A stretch of 17,805 bases of DNA, taken from the NCBI GenBank assembly GCA_030641665.1, contig DAOWHA010000019.1:1-17805 (forward strand). Direction: 5' to 3'. The notes under the pieces were generated by a model. That model was not told where the DNA came from, did no database searches, and worked only from the letters and a program-made list of their open reading frames with translations. Origin of the DNA: JAGLTA01 sp023142625 (GTDB taxonomy: Bacteria; Patescibacteriota; Patescibacteriia; JAACEG01). Position numbers and translations under genes: made by a program. Below, in pieces: positions 1 through 7,354 of this stretch. Every line of letters begins with the position of its first letter. The stretch's first letter is position 1.

Positions 1-2
1 CA

Positions 3-263
3 CTTATTTCATTAGGCATTGCGCTTATTAAGCCTACTATTTTTTCAAATTTAGTAACAATAGAAAAAGACAACTCAAACATTGGAACAGGTATTATTTT
101 TTTATTTTCAAATACTGGGGCAGCGATAGGATTGATTATATCAGGATTGATAACTCAAGTTTCTTTTGAATTATTTTTTATATTTGGCTCCATGCTGCTT
201 TTTGTTACAGGATTAATTAGTCTGTTTTACCTTAAAATAAAACCTCATTGGCGGGGTTTTTAA
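3..263 (+). CDS. MFS-type transporter, C-terminal fragment
   Basis: An open frame enters from the left edge and stops with TAA at 261-263, giving 86 residues. It is very hydrophobic, with two clear membrane spans, one around the segment NTGAAIGLIISGLI and one around LFFIFGSMLLFVTGLI, and it ends in a short basic tail (KIKPHWRGF). The glycine-rich NTGAAIGLIISG stretch followed by a last hydrophobic span is like the final helices of 12-span major facilitator transporters. Substrate cannot be told from this piece. It is the first visible gene of a + strand run with the Nudix, galU and glycosyltransferase genes. A different multi-span permease is possible, since most of the protein lies outside the window. 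Confidence 0.6.
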   Translation, partial: LISLGIALIKPTIFSNLVTIEKDNSNIGTGIIFLFSNTGAAIGLIISGLITQVSFELFFIFGSMLLFVTGLISLFYLKIKPHWRGF

Positions 264-277
264 TAAATAAATTATTT

Positions 278-724
278 ATGCTTAAAAAAAATAAAAATGT
301 TAAAAAATTGCCTTTCAGCGAATTTAAAAATATTTATTCAAAAGTTCCTCGATTGTGCGTAGAAATAATTTTAAAAATAGACAAGGGTATAGCTTTAACT
401 AAAAGAAATATCCAGCCAGCGAAAGGAAAATGGCATATCCCCGGCGGCACAGTTCTTAAGGGCGAAAACCTTAAAGATACTGTAAAAAGAGTGGCTCAAG
501 AAGAGCTTGGGGAAATAGTTAAAATTAAAAAAATGATCGGCGTTATTGAATATTCTTTTAAAAATTATTTCAGCCAGCCGATTGGTATTGCATTTTTAGT
601 CTGTTTAGGTTCTAATGTTAAAAAAAATAAATTGGTAAAATATAAATTGTTTAAAAAAATGCCAAGCAACATTATAAAAGATCAAATGAAATTTATAACA
701 AAATATAAAGATAAAATATTTTAA
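278..724 (+). CDS. Nudix hydrolase, GDP-mannose mannosyl hydrolase-like
   Basis: A 148-residue Nudix-fold protein. I chose the ATG at 278 over the upstream in-frame TTG at 248 because the TTG lies inside the preceding transporter frame. The segment RNIQPAKGKWHIPGG (residues 43-57) leads into a Nudix box: G57, E63, R71, E75, E76 and G78 fit the usual spacing. The residue after the Arg is V72 where a Glu is canonical. That substitution, together with PAKGxWxxPGG, resembles Gmm-type GDP-mannose mannosyl hydrolases, which act on sugar nucleotides and have a relaxed Nudix box. A sugar-nucleotide substrate also fits the neighbour galU, 18 bases downstream. Substrate remains inferred; it could be a general nucleoside diphosphate-X hydrolase. 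Confidence 0.75.
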   Translation: MLKKNKNVKKLPFSEFKNIYSKVPRLCVEIILKIDKGIALTKRNIQPAKGKWHIPGGTVLKGENLKDTVKRVAQEELGEIVKIKKMIGVIEYSFKNYFSQPIGIAFLVCLGSNVKKNKLVKYKLFKKMPSNIIKDQMKFITKYKDKIF

Positions 725-742
725 TAATATAACAAAAATACT

Positions 743-1603
743 ATGCAGAAAATAAAAAAGGCTGTTGTGGCTGTGGCTGGTTCTGGAACCCGCTTTTTGC
801 CGGCGACAAAATCAATGCCGAAAGAAATGCTTCCGATTATTGACAAGCCGATTATCCAGCTTGTTGTTGAAGAATTGGTTGAAGCGGGGATTGAAGATGT
901 AATTCTAATCACAAGATCTACCGGGAAACCGCTAGAGGATCATTTTGACCGCAATCGAGAACTTGAAAACAATCTAAGAGAGGCGGGGAAAAAAAAGCGG
1001 CTGAAAAAGATAATCAGACTGTCAGAAATGGCAAACTTTATTTATGTGCGCCAATGCCCTCAATATGGAAACGGGGTTCCCGTGCTGTCTGCCGCGAGCA
1101 TAGTTGAAAACGAACCATTTGTTTATGTCTGGGGTGACGATTTAGTAAAATCAAAAGTGTCATTCACTAAACAGATGATTGAAGACTATAATAAAAGCGG
1201 GCACCTAATGATTGGGGTGCAAGAAGTTCCAAAAAATCAAGTTGACCGCTACGGAATTGTTGATTTGGAAGAGGGAAGTATGAAACTTAAAGGTATTATT
1301 GAAAAACCGCCAATTGACAAGGCCCCATCTTGCTTTGCGGACTTTGGAAGAATGATTTTAAATCAGGAAATCATTGATATTTTAAAAAATACCGCTTTAG
1401 GAAAAGGCAATGAACTGTGGATTGTTGACGCTATTCGCGCTTATGTAAAAAACGGAGGAGAATTTTACGCTAAAAAAGTTGAAGGCGGGAAATGGCTCAC
1501 GACAGGAGATCCGTTGAATTATTTAAAAGCAACTTTAGAATACGCGATTGAGAGAGAAGGAATAGGAGATGAATTAAAAAAATATTTTCAAAGTTTAAAA
1601 TAA
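743..1603 (+). CDS. galU: UTP--glucose-1-phosphate uridylyltransferase
   Basis: Makes UDP-glucose from UTP and glucose 1-phosphate in the cytoplasm, feeding cell-surface glycan synthesis. The 286-residue length is normal for bacterial GalU. The nucleotide-binding loop GSGTRFLPATKSMPKEMLP sits at residues 13-31, the metal/catalytic pair GDD at 131-133, a sugar-binding EKP at 188-190, and WLTTGDPLNYLKA at 251-263 matches the family's C-terminal TGDxxxYLKA block. The segment VRQCPQYGNGVPVLSA (102-117) replaces the usual RQxxxxGxGxAV, so this is a divergent member. The gene starts 18 bases after the Nudix gene and ends 4 bases before the glycosyltransferase, indicating one operon. No Shine-Dalgarno sequence is visible. 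Another sugar-1-phosphate nucleotidylyltransferase specificity cannot be excluded. Confidence 0.9.
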   Translation: MQKIKKAVVAVAGSGTRFLPATKSMPKEMLPIIDKPIIQLVVEELVEAGIEDVILITRSTGKPLEDHFDRNRELENNLREAGKKKRLKKIIRLSEMANFIYVRQCPQYGNGVPVLSAASIVENEPFVYVWGDDLVKSKVSFTKQMIEDYNKSGHLMIGVQEVPKNQVDRYGIVDLEEGSMKLKGIIEKPPIDKAPSCFADFGRMILNQEIIDILKNTALGKGNELWIVDAIRAYVKNGGEFYAKKVEGGKWLTTGDPLNYLKATLEYAIEREGIGDELKKYFQSLK

Positions 1604-1607
1604 TTTT

Positions 1608-2483
1608 ATGGATTTGAGCATTATTATTGTCTCTTGGAATGTAAAAAATCTATTGAGAGAAAATTTAAAAGCGATTTTTGGCTCCGCAGAGACGCAAAAT
1701 TTTGCGTTTGAAATTTTTGTTGTTGATAACAGTTCTAAGGACGGAACGGTTGAAATGATAAAACGGGAATTTCCAACTGTTAATCTAATCGCTAATAATC
1801 ATAATGCCGGCTTTGCGAAAGCCAATAATCAAGCGATAAAAAAAGCCTGCGGCGAATTTATCCTGCTCCTTAACCCTGATATGTGCGTTTTGCGCGGCAC
1901 GCTTGCGGATATGATAAAATGGATGCGCGAAAACAGGCAAGCGGCTATTGCCGGATGCCATCTGATTGATAAAAATGGCAATACGATAAACCATGTCCGC
2001 AGATTTCCAACAGTCTGGGACCAATTAGCGATTGTGTTAAAACTGCCTCATATTTTTCCGAAAATCCTTGATAAATATTTAATGAGAAATTTTGATTATT
2101 CTCAGGCGGCGAGTGTTGATTCTGTCCGAGGATCGTTTTTTATGATTAGGCGCGAAGCGATTGAAAAATTAGGCGGTTTAGACGAACGATATTTTATCTG
2201 GTTTGAAGAGGTTGATTTTTGCAAACAAATCGTAGAGACGCAAAATTTTGCGTCTAATTGTGGCGAGATCTGGTATACGCCAGCGGCTAAATGCGTTGAT
2301 TATGTCGGCAAAAGTTTTTCGCAAATTAAAACAGGAACGACGCAAAAATATTTCCGCGATTCTATGCTGAAGTATTTTAAAAAATGGCATCCGCTATGGC
2401 AATACTGGATTTTAAAAATTGCATGGCCGATCGGCGCGTTTGTTGCGGAAAAAGCAAATTTTAAAAGCAAAATAAAAACATAA
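1608..2483 (+). CDS. Family 2 glycosyltransferase (rhamnosyltransferase-like)
   Basis: A 291-residue GT-A fold transferase. It opens with LSIIIVSWN, then FVVDNSSKDGT (UDP/dTDP-sugar binding), then GFAKANNQAIKKACGEFILLLNPD carrying the diphosphate/metal-site NPD. Near residue 200 it has GGLDERYFIWFEEVDFCKQ, the ED-type acceptor motif of WbbL-like rhamnosyltransferases. It probably adds a sugar to a lipid-linked or surface glycan at the inner face of the membrane. It begins 4 bases after the galU stop and its TAA falls inside a terminator hairpin. Two copies of a palindromic repeat (1688-1707 and 2234-2255) each insert the residues ETQNFA, just before the VVDN strand and just before GEIWYTP. 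Both lengthen loops that are normally shorter in this family. Donor and acceptor are unknown. Confidence 0.85.
   Translation: MDLSIIIVSWNVKNLLRENLKAIFGSAETQNFAFEIFVVDNSSKDGTVEMIKREFPTVNLIANNHNAGFAKANNQAIKKACGEFILLLNPDMCVLRGTLADMIKWMRENRQAAIAGCHLIDKNGNTINHVRRFPTVWDQLAIVLKLPHIFPKILDKYLMRNFDYSQAASVDSVRGSFFMIRREAIEKLGGLDERYFIWFEEVDFCKQIVETQNFASNCGEIWYTPAAKCVDYVGKSFSQIKTGTTQKYFRDSMLKYFKKWHPLWQYWILKIAWPIGAFVAEKANFKSKIKT
1688..1707. repeat. Palindromic repeat copy 1 inside glycosyltransferase gene
   Basis: The 20 bases agagacgcaaaattttgcgt are identical to 2234-2253. The core 1692-1707 (acgcaaaattttgcgt) is a perfect 16-bp palindrome. It is read in frame as ETQNFA. Confidence 0.8.
2234..2255. repeat. 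Palindromic repeat copy 2 inside glycosyltransferase gene
   Basis: The same sequence as 1688-1707, here with a longer perfect 20-bp palindrome at 2236-2255 (agacgcaaaattttgcgtct). It is read in the same frame as copy 1, again giving ETQNFA. The protein here has about six residues more than usual between the acceptor motif and GEIWYTP. Confidence 0.8.
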
Positions 2484-2515
2484 AAACTTCAAAAATAATT
2501 TGAAGTTTTTTTATT
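2482..2515. terminator. Bidirectional intrinsic terminator
   Basis: A 12-bp stem (aaaaacttcaaa at 2482-2493 with tttgaagttttt at 2499-2510) encloses a 5-base loop and runs into further T residues on the + strand. The left side is A-rich, so the - strand transcript also ends in U. It overlaps the glycosyltransferase stop codon and lies between convergent genes, so it can serve both the galU operon and alr. Confidence 0.85.
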
Positions 2516-2554
2516 AAAAATAGTTGGTTGTAAAATTAACAAATTGCGCTACAC

Positions 2555-3766
2555 CTATTTAATATAGCAATATTCGTGTCTCATGCGTTTTGCGCTGCCG
2601 AAATTACAGAGAATTTCGTACGAAATTGTGTTAATCTGATCAGCGATATCGTGAGCTGAATTTGAGATCCTGCCGCTCTGTCCGATAATGACAACTTCGT
2701 CGCCTGCCTTTGCTCTCTTGCCTACTTTTACGCAAAACTGATCCATGCTAATTCTGCCTATACTTCTTGCTCTCTTATTATTTACAATCGGCGTCAATCT
2801 GTTGCTTAATCCTCTGTTCAGTCCGTCAGCGTATCCGATTGGCGCGATTGCAATCCGCTCTCCTCGCTTTGAAATATATGTTCTGCCATATCCTATAGAG
2901 CGTCCTTTCGGGTATATTTTAATTATGGCGATTCTCGTTATCACCTGCATAATCGGTCTTAATTTCAAGAATAAACCGTTTCCATACCGTTCAGGATATC
3001 CGTATGACGCGATTCCCGGGCGTATCATATTAAACAAGCTTGATGGGTGTTTAAGCGTCCCGGCGCTATTCGCCGCGTGGAAAATTATATTATTATTTTG
3101 CGCGCTGACGATTATTTGTTCTTTTAGTTTTGTAAAAATTTTTATTTGTTGTTCTGTATAAGCAAACTGTTTTGAACTGTTTATATCCGCGACTGAAAAA
3201 TGCGTTATAACCCCTGTTAGGCGAATATTCTTGCATTTATTAATCTCTTTAATAAAAGAAAGCGTATCTTTCGCAAATACGCCAAGCCGCCCCATGCCGG
3301 TGTCAACCTTAAGATGAATATCGGCTATTCTATTCTGTTTTTTAGCTTCTCTGTTTAATTCGCGCAATAAATTCTTATGGGATATTGCTTGCTCAATGTT
3401 ATATTTTACAATATAGCCGATCTGGTCTGGCTTTAAGAATGACTGCGCTAAAACAAGAATCGGCATCTGAATGCCAGCTCTTTTTAATTCATATGCCTCC
3501 TTAAAATGCGCGACTCCCAAATAATCGCAAAGCTGTTTTTTCTCCACAAATTTTGCAATCGGAATTAAGCCGCTTCCGTACCCGTTGCCTTTAATCGGCA
3601 AAAGAAATTTTAACTTTTTCCCAACGCTCACGCTGGCAAAAGCGTGAATTTTTTTAATATTTGATTCAAGCGCGCGCAAATTAACTTTAAGAATGCCTGT
3701 CGGATGCGGACGCCGCTCTGTTTCTTTCTTATTATAATAATTAATTATTTGCTTTACGCCGTCCAT
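2555..3766 (-). CDS. alr: Alanine racemase
   Basis: A pyridoxal-phosphate enzyme that interconverts L- and D-alanine, supplying D-Ala for peptidoglycan. Its 403 residues are slightly longer than usual because of about 25 extra N-terminal residues before the conserved ILKVNLRALESNI. The PLP lysine is in LPIKGNGYGSG, where AVVKANAYGHG is more typical. Other family blocks are VDTGMGRLGV, HAANSAGTL, the phosphate-binding RPGIASYGY, GYADGLNRGLSN around the catalytic tyrosine region, and ISMDQFCV. The ATG at 3766 has no Shine-Dalgarno sequence ahead of it. It faces the galU operon tail-to-tail across the shared terminator and follows the restriction gene on the same strand after a 62-base gap. It is probably a host core gene next to the accessory island. 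Confidence 0.95.
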   Translation of the reverse strand: MDGVKQIINYYNKKETERRPHPTGILKVNLRALESNIKKIHAFASVSVGKKLKFLLPIKGNGYGSGLIPIAKFVEKKQLCDYLGVAHFKEAYELKRAGIQMPILVLAQSFLKPDQIGYIVKYNIEQAISHKNLLRELNREAKKQNRIADIHLKVDTGMGRLGVFAKDTLSFIKEINKCKNIRLTGVITHFSVADINSSKQFAYTEQQIKIFTKLKEQIIVSAQNNNIIFHAANSAGTLKHPSSLFNMIRPGIASYGYPERYGNGLFLKLRPIMQVITRIAIIKIYPKGRSIGYGRTYISKRGERIAIAPIGYADGLNRGLSNRLTPIVNNKRARSIGRISMDQFCVKVGKRAKAGDEVVIIGQSGRISNSAHDIADQINTISYEILCNFGSAKRMRHEYCYIK

Positions 3767-3800
3767 AAATAACTATTTATTATTCTGTCTTTTTCTTAAA

Positions 3801-3855
3801 CAAAATAAAAATAAAATCTTTAGTCTTATTAAATACTCGAAGAATATACTAAAGA
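3801..3855 (-). terminator. Possible weak terminator after the restriction gene
   Basis: On the - strand an 8-bp stem, TCTTTAGT (3855-3848) with ACTAAAGA (3824-3817), spans the stop codon with a 23-base loop. It is followed by a U-rich tract. The long loop makes this weak. Confidence 0.3.
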
Positions 3856-6144
3856 CTTAATATAGTCTTCCATATATTTAAAATCAGGATGCCCATTTTT
3901 TCCAGGTAATTTTATGCTTATTTTTTTCATTCTTGCTTGACTACATTTTCTACCATAGTTATATCTGTATTGCTCTAAATTCAAAATTGTCACTAAAAAC
4001 ATCGCAATATATTTGTTCATTTTGAATTTTGGTATCAATTTTTCTACATGATCACTCGCAGAAAAAGACAAAACTTGATAAGAACAATATCCTAAAACTG
4101 CGCTATCAGCAGTTAAAACATTTCCGTCTTCTGAATAAAAATCATAAAATCCTTCAATTCCATTATTTGTTGCTTGTGTGGTTACAAAAGGGTATTTCCC
4201 TTTCCCATATTCTAATAACTCTAACAGCGGTGTTGTTTTACTGCCATGAATTTTAAACAAATTAGTCATTTCAAAATTCTTCCAACTGGGAACATTTAAG
4301 TTAATTTTATTTTTTGAAAATGGCAATTTAGAAATTTGATCCGACAAACCATTTCCCAATAAAAATGTTACATAATTTAATTGTGTTTGAATAAAATCGT
4401 CGTCAGATAAATTAGAATAATTTGTTTCCATGTAGGCTTCTGCTGACCATTCCATTTCTGCAGTAATGATTTGATTAACGCTAAATCCGGGCTCATTTTT
4501 TCTGTTGATAAAATTAGATAGCCATTTTTCTTCAATACCATACCATTTTCCGTAAGCGTCAATTCTTCCTTTGGTTTTTCTTTTTACAAACCCGTCATCT
4601 TTATAGTATCCAAAATAAGTTTCTTTGTGGTTTGGGTGAGGTTTATGAGCTGTAAAAATCATAGCACAAGAAACAACACCAACCTTTGAATTAAAAAACA
4701 ATTCATCAGGCATTGATAAAACCGCTTGTAAAGTATGTTTTTCTAAAAGTTTCTTTTTCAATTCTAAAACTTTTCCAGATTGCGACAAAGCACTTTGCAT
4801 TGGGACAATCGCAATACAAGTTCCTCCATCAACCAAACATTCTAAATTGTTTAGAATAAATTCTAGTTCGTCTGTATCAGTCTTTTTGTTTGATTTGTAA
4901 GGCGGATTCAAAAAACCGACTGTTGGTTTTTTTGCTTTTACTTCTTCAATAATTTCCTCGTCAAAACAGCTTCCATTTATGATATTTGTTTTTCCGTCTT
5001 GGTGAATATACATATTTGAAATCGCCAAGGCAAAAATATGTGATTGATATTCTGTACCGATAAGTTGCTTAGATTTAATTTCTTTGATTTTTGCTTCATC
5101 GCCCTTTGCGTCCACAATCATTTTTTTCATCGCGCTAATCAAAAAACCGCCCGTTCCGGTACAATTATCATAAGCAATTGAATTTTTATTGACTTGTGCC
5201 AAATCTGCAAAAAGTTCTGTTATGTGCGGTGGTGTTAAAACAATTCCAAGCCCTTTGTCGCTATTTGCATATCTTAAAAATTCAATATAGAGCTGACCTA
5301 AAACATCAAAGTATCTGTGAGTTTTGATAAATACATTTATATTTTCGTCAATTTCATCAATAATTTCTTTTAAAATATTTTCTTTTTTAGATAAAGAAGT
5401 ATCAGTTTTAATAAAGCTAAATTGGGTATTTAAATTTTCTAATTTTTTACCTGTTATGTTGGCACCTTCCAATTCAGCAGAAACAGTTTGAATAAGAGAA
5501 ACTGCAATATTTTCGGCTTTTTTATGTGAAGCATAAGACCTTTTGAATGCAGTATTTTCTAATGCTATTAAAATTGAACTAATCAATAAACTTCTTTGGC
5601 TCTCAAGAATTTTGTAAGCGTGCAGCTTTTCGTTAAGCTGTTTTGTGAAATCCAAAAGTGAATTATAATCTTGTCTAAATTTTTCTGGACTTTTTAAATA
5701 TCCGTTTAAATAATCATCAATTGATAAAAATTTATCGCCAAAAATTTGAATTGCTTTTTTTTCATCTTTCAAATGTAAAAAGTGAGAAACTTTTAATGAT
5801 TGTTTTGTTTCCCCGCTGACTGCGATTGCCAAAACATCAAAACCTTTTGATAAATAAGAAGCGTACAGCAAAGCCCCGTCAACGGCAAATTCAGCATATT
5901 TATCATGATCTTTGCTTTCATGTTTTGTCACGCTTGCTTTACATTCAATCACAATCAATAAATCGGGGTTTGTTTTATAGCTAATGATAAATTCAGGATA
6001 GCCTTTGCCACCTCCTTTTTTTGATGCCGATTTTAATAATTTATCAATTTTTGGATTATCTGAGCGTTGTTCCTCAATATCAATAGTGTCCAAAAATTTT
6101 ATAAAATGTTGACGAGTTAAAGACTCGGTTTTTCTTTCATTCAT
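3829..6144 (-). CDS. Single-chain restriction-modification protein (Type IIG/BcgI-like)
   Basis: A 771-residue fusion that should both methylate adenine and cut DNA. Residues 1-110 look like a PD-(D/E)xK nuclease: YPEFII near 49-54 and IECK at 66-69, where E67 and K69 are the likely metal/catalytic pair. Residues 180-300 are helical and resemble the HsdM N-terminal region. Residues 300-500 are an N6-adenine methylase with an SAM-binding motif DNCTGTGGF (326-334) and catalytic NPPY (413-416). The C-terminal part, about 630-771, with LFKIHGSKTTPLL, GKYPFVTTQATNNGI and SQARMKKISIKLP, is a single HsdS-like target-recognition domain. No separate specificity or helicase gene is nearby, so one polypeptide seems to do all three jobs. 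It starts 51 bases after the LexA-like gene on the same strand, so co-transcription is likely. A TATAAT on the - strand at 6170-6165 could give it a second start. Its DNA has few GCG/CGC triplets compared with flanking core genes, consistent with acquisition. The target sequence is unknown. Confidence 0.85.
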   Translation of the reverse strand: MNERKTESLTRQHFIKFLDTIDIEEQRSDNPKIDKLLKSASKKGGGKGYPEFIISYKTNPDLLIVIECKASVTKHESKDHDKYAEFAVDGALLYASYLSKGFDVLAIAVSGETKQSLKVSHFLHLKDEKKAIQIFGDKFLSIDDYLNGYLKSPEKFRQDYNSLLDFTKQLNEKLHAYKILESQRSLLISSILIALENTAFKRSYASHKKAENIAVSLIQTVSAELEGANITGKKLENLNTQFSFIKTDTSLSKKENILKEIIDEIDENINVFIKTHRYFDVLGQLYIEFLRYANSDKGLGIVLTPPHITELFADLAQVNKNSIAYDNCTGTGGFLISAMKKMIVDAKGDEAKIKEIKSKQLIGTEYQSHIFALAISNMYIHQDGKTNIINGSCFDEEIIEEVKAKKPTVGFLNPPYKSNKKTDTDELEFILNNLECLVDGGTCIAIVPMQSALSQSGKVLELKKKLLEKHTLQAVLSMPDELFFNSKVGVVSCAMIFTAHKPHPNHKETYFGYYKDDGFVKRKTKGRIDAYGKWYGIEEKWLSNFINRKNEPGFSVNQIITAEMEWSAEAYMETNYSNLSDDDFIQTQLNYVTFLLGNGLSDQISKLPFSKNKINLNVPSWKNFEMTNLFKIHGSKTTPLLELLEYGKGKYPFVTTQATNNGIEGFYDFYSEDGNVLTADSAVLGYCSYQVLSFSASDHVEKLIPKFKMNKYIAMFLVTILNLEQYRYNYGRKCSQARMKKISIKLPGKNGHPDFKYMEDYIKSLVYSSSI

Positions 6145-6195
6145 ATAATAATATTTATAGTTACATTATATCTAAAAATTACTAAAAAGAGAAGT

Positions 6196-6834
6196 TTATG
6201 ACCAACTCACTGTTGGTTTTTTAATAACATATTTAACAACACCATTTATTAAAAATTTATCTGTTTCATGAATAAAAATAGTCGGGTGATTTTCTGATGA
6301 TTCAGAAATTAAAGAAATAATTTTATTTTTTGAATCCAGCAGCATTCTTTTTATATTCGCGCAATTATCAATAATTGCAAGCACATAATCGTTAGAATAT
6401 GGTTGTTTTTTTGAGTCCACTATCACATAGTCGCCGTTCTCGATATTGCGACCGCCAATACTCGCTTTATTCATTGAATTACCAAACGCTTTAATAGCAA
6501 GAAGTCCATTACCTGCTTTAATTATATTTTTTGAAACCTTGATATATCCTTCCAAATTTTTTTCTGCAAAAATATTGGCTTCACCACAGTTTGTTGATCC
6601 TAAAACAGGAATTGCCAAAAACAATCCTTTTTGCGCTTCTTCGTTTTTTGTGCGTTTAATTTTGCCAGTTTTTTTATCAATTTTAATAAACCCATTTTTT
6701 TCAAGTTTTTTCAGATGATAAGACACCTTAAAGGGGTGGGGTTCTCCAACTAATCTTCCAATTTGCCTAAGCCCATCTCGTTTTAGATTTAGTTTATCGG
6801 CAAAATTTAATATTTTTTGTTGAATTTGATGCAT
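6196..6834 (-). CDS. LexA/UmuD-type S24 self-cleaving repressor
   Basis: A 212-residue protein. Residues 1-62 form a winged-helix-like DNA-binding region (RQIGRLVGEPHPFKVSYHLKKLEKNGFI), in which each turn resembles the N-terminus of LexA-like regulators. Residues 70-212 form an S24 peptidase domain. The likely cleavage site is C83-G84 in GSTNCGEAN, like the Cys-Gly of UmuD rather than LexA's Ala-Gly. The nucleophile Ser120 is in FGNSM and the general-base Lys162 in NIKRM. Family knowledge: RecA filaments trigger self-cleavage, releasing repression after DNA damage. It lies directly upstream of the restriction gene, behind a near-consensus promoter, with an operator-like palindrome at 6904-6917. 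I infer that it controls this island, itself and perhaps the HNH gene. It could instead be the genome's general LexA. Confidence 0.85.
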   Translation of the reverse strand: MHQIQQKILNFADKLNLKRDGLRQIGRLVGEPHPFKVSYHLKKLEKNGFIKIDKKTGKIKRTKNEEAQKGLFLAIPVLGSTNCGEANIFAEKNLEGYIKVSKNIIKAGNGLLAIKAFGNSMNKASIGGRNIENGDYVIVDSKKQPYSNDYVLAIIDNCANIKRMLLDSKNKIISLISESSENHPTIFIHETDKFLINGVVKYVIKKPTVSWS

Positions 6835-6859
6835 ATTTTTTTGTTGTTTATATATCCAC

Positions 6860-6888
6860 AGTATAACTTTTTATATTTCTTTTGTCAA
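6860..6888 (-). promoter_or_regulatory. Promoter of the LexA-like/restriction operon
   Basis: On the - strand TTGACA (6888-6883), 17 bases, then TATACT (6865-6860). The expected start is near 6853, about 19 bases before the ATG at 6834. The match to the sigma-70 consensus is nearly perfect. Confidence 0.8.
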
Positions 6889-6903
6889 ATATATCGTAAA
6901 AGC

Positions 6904-6917
6904 GTCAAATTGTTGAC
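6904..6917. promoter_or_regulatory. Operator-like palindrome
   Basis: GTCAA-attg-TTGAC is a 5-bp perfect inverted repeat with a 4-base centre. It overlaps the -35 box of the + strand promoter and lies 16 bases from the -35 box of the - strand promoter, itself a third copy of the TGTCAA half-site (6883-6888). The position suits a regulator binding between two divergent promoters, with the LexA-like protein as the obvious candidate. Confidence 0.45.
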
Positions 6918-6941
6918 AGTTATTTAATATTTTGCTAAAAT
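6913..6941 (+). promoter_or_regulatory. Divergent promoter toward the HNH gene
   Basis: TTGACA (6913-6918), 17 bases, then TAAAAT (6936-6941). It drives a leader of about 140 bases with hairpins before the HNH start at 7090. Confidence 0.75.
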
Positions 6942-6963
6942 AAAATCATAAAATTCCAAAATC

Positions 6964-7026
6964 AAAACGGGGCTTAGTCGAACCCCGTTTGAAAATGCGC
7001 GGTTGATTATCCGCACAAACCATTTT
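6964..7026. other. Structured leader region
   Basis: Contains an 8-bp stem AAACGGGG/CCCCGTTT (6965-6972 with 6983-6990). A second stem, 7 bp with one mismatch, pairs 6996-7002 with 7011-7017. AAAATG (6992-6997) could instead pair with CATTTT (7021-7026). On the + strand this is the 5' leader of the HNH transcript. On the - strand the first stem is followed by TTTTGATTTT and could stop read-through from dnaN. That strand also reads CGGGGTTCGACT, identical to the T-arm of the tRNA-Gln(TTG) at 15143-15213. Confidence 0.5.
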
Positions 7027-7089
7027 ATAATTATAGAATAGCACATTTTCAGGTTTTGGGGAAATTTAATTATTAATTTATCTGTTATT

Positions 7090-7338
7090 ATGGCTTTTTC
7101 ACAAGAAACCATTGACCATGCTTGGCGTAGAGCTGGGGGAAAATGTGAATGTACCCTCAAAAATTGCGGTCATTCTGGAAGATGCAATAAAATGTTAGAT
7201 CCGCAAAATTCCATTTCTAGTAAAAAATGGCATGCACATCATATTGTTTCACAAGATGCTGGCGGTTCTGATGGGCTCAATAATTGTCTAATTTTGTGCG
7301 TTGATTGTCACGAAAACACTGGAAGTTACGGAGGCTAA
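7090..7338 (+). CDS. Small HNH endonuclease-like protein
   Basis: An 82-residue protein. A Cys cluster (CECTLKNCGHSGRC, residues 19-32) is followed by WHAHHIVSQDAGGSDGLNNCLILCVDCHENTG. This gives the His-His, central Asn and final His of an HNH (beta-beta-alpha-metal) nuclease, with CxxCH completing a zinc site. It is little more than the catalytic domain, with no extra DNA-binding part visible. HNH proteins of this size occur in restriction, homing and phage systems. Its location, divergent from the LexA-like/restriction operon with its own promoter and a strong terminator, suggests it belongs to the same accessory island. It may be an extra nuclease or a stand-alone defence protein. The upstream bases lack a Shine-Dalgarno sequence. 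Confidence 0.75.
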   Translation: MAFSQETIDHAWRRAGGKCECTLKNCGHSGRCNKMLDPQNSISSKKWHAHHIVSQDAGGSDGLNNCLILCVDCHENTGSYGG

Positions 7339-7354
7339 ATTAGATTATCGCATT

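Noticed and set aside
248..277. TTG start at 248 for the Nudix gene
   Set aside because: It lies inside the transporter frame and adds residues with no family match; the ATG at 278 is better placed.
3829..6144. Full Type I restriction system
   Set aside because: No HsdR helicase or separate HsdS gene nearby; nuclease and recognition parts are fused to the methylase.
6165..6193. Separate promoter for the restriction gene (TATAAT on the - strand)
   Set aside because: The -35 box matches poorly (TTCTCT) and the leader would be very short; kept only as a note in the gene entry.
6924..7160. A 78-codon open frame on the - strand across the island promoters and HNH start
   Set aside because: It covers the divergent promoter region and overlaps the HNH gene in antisense; its protein has no family signature.
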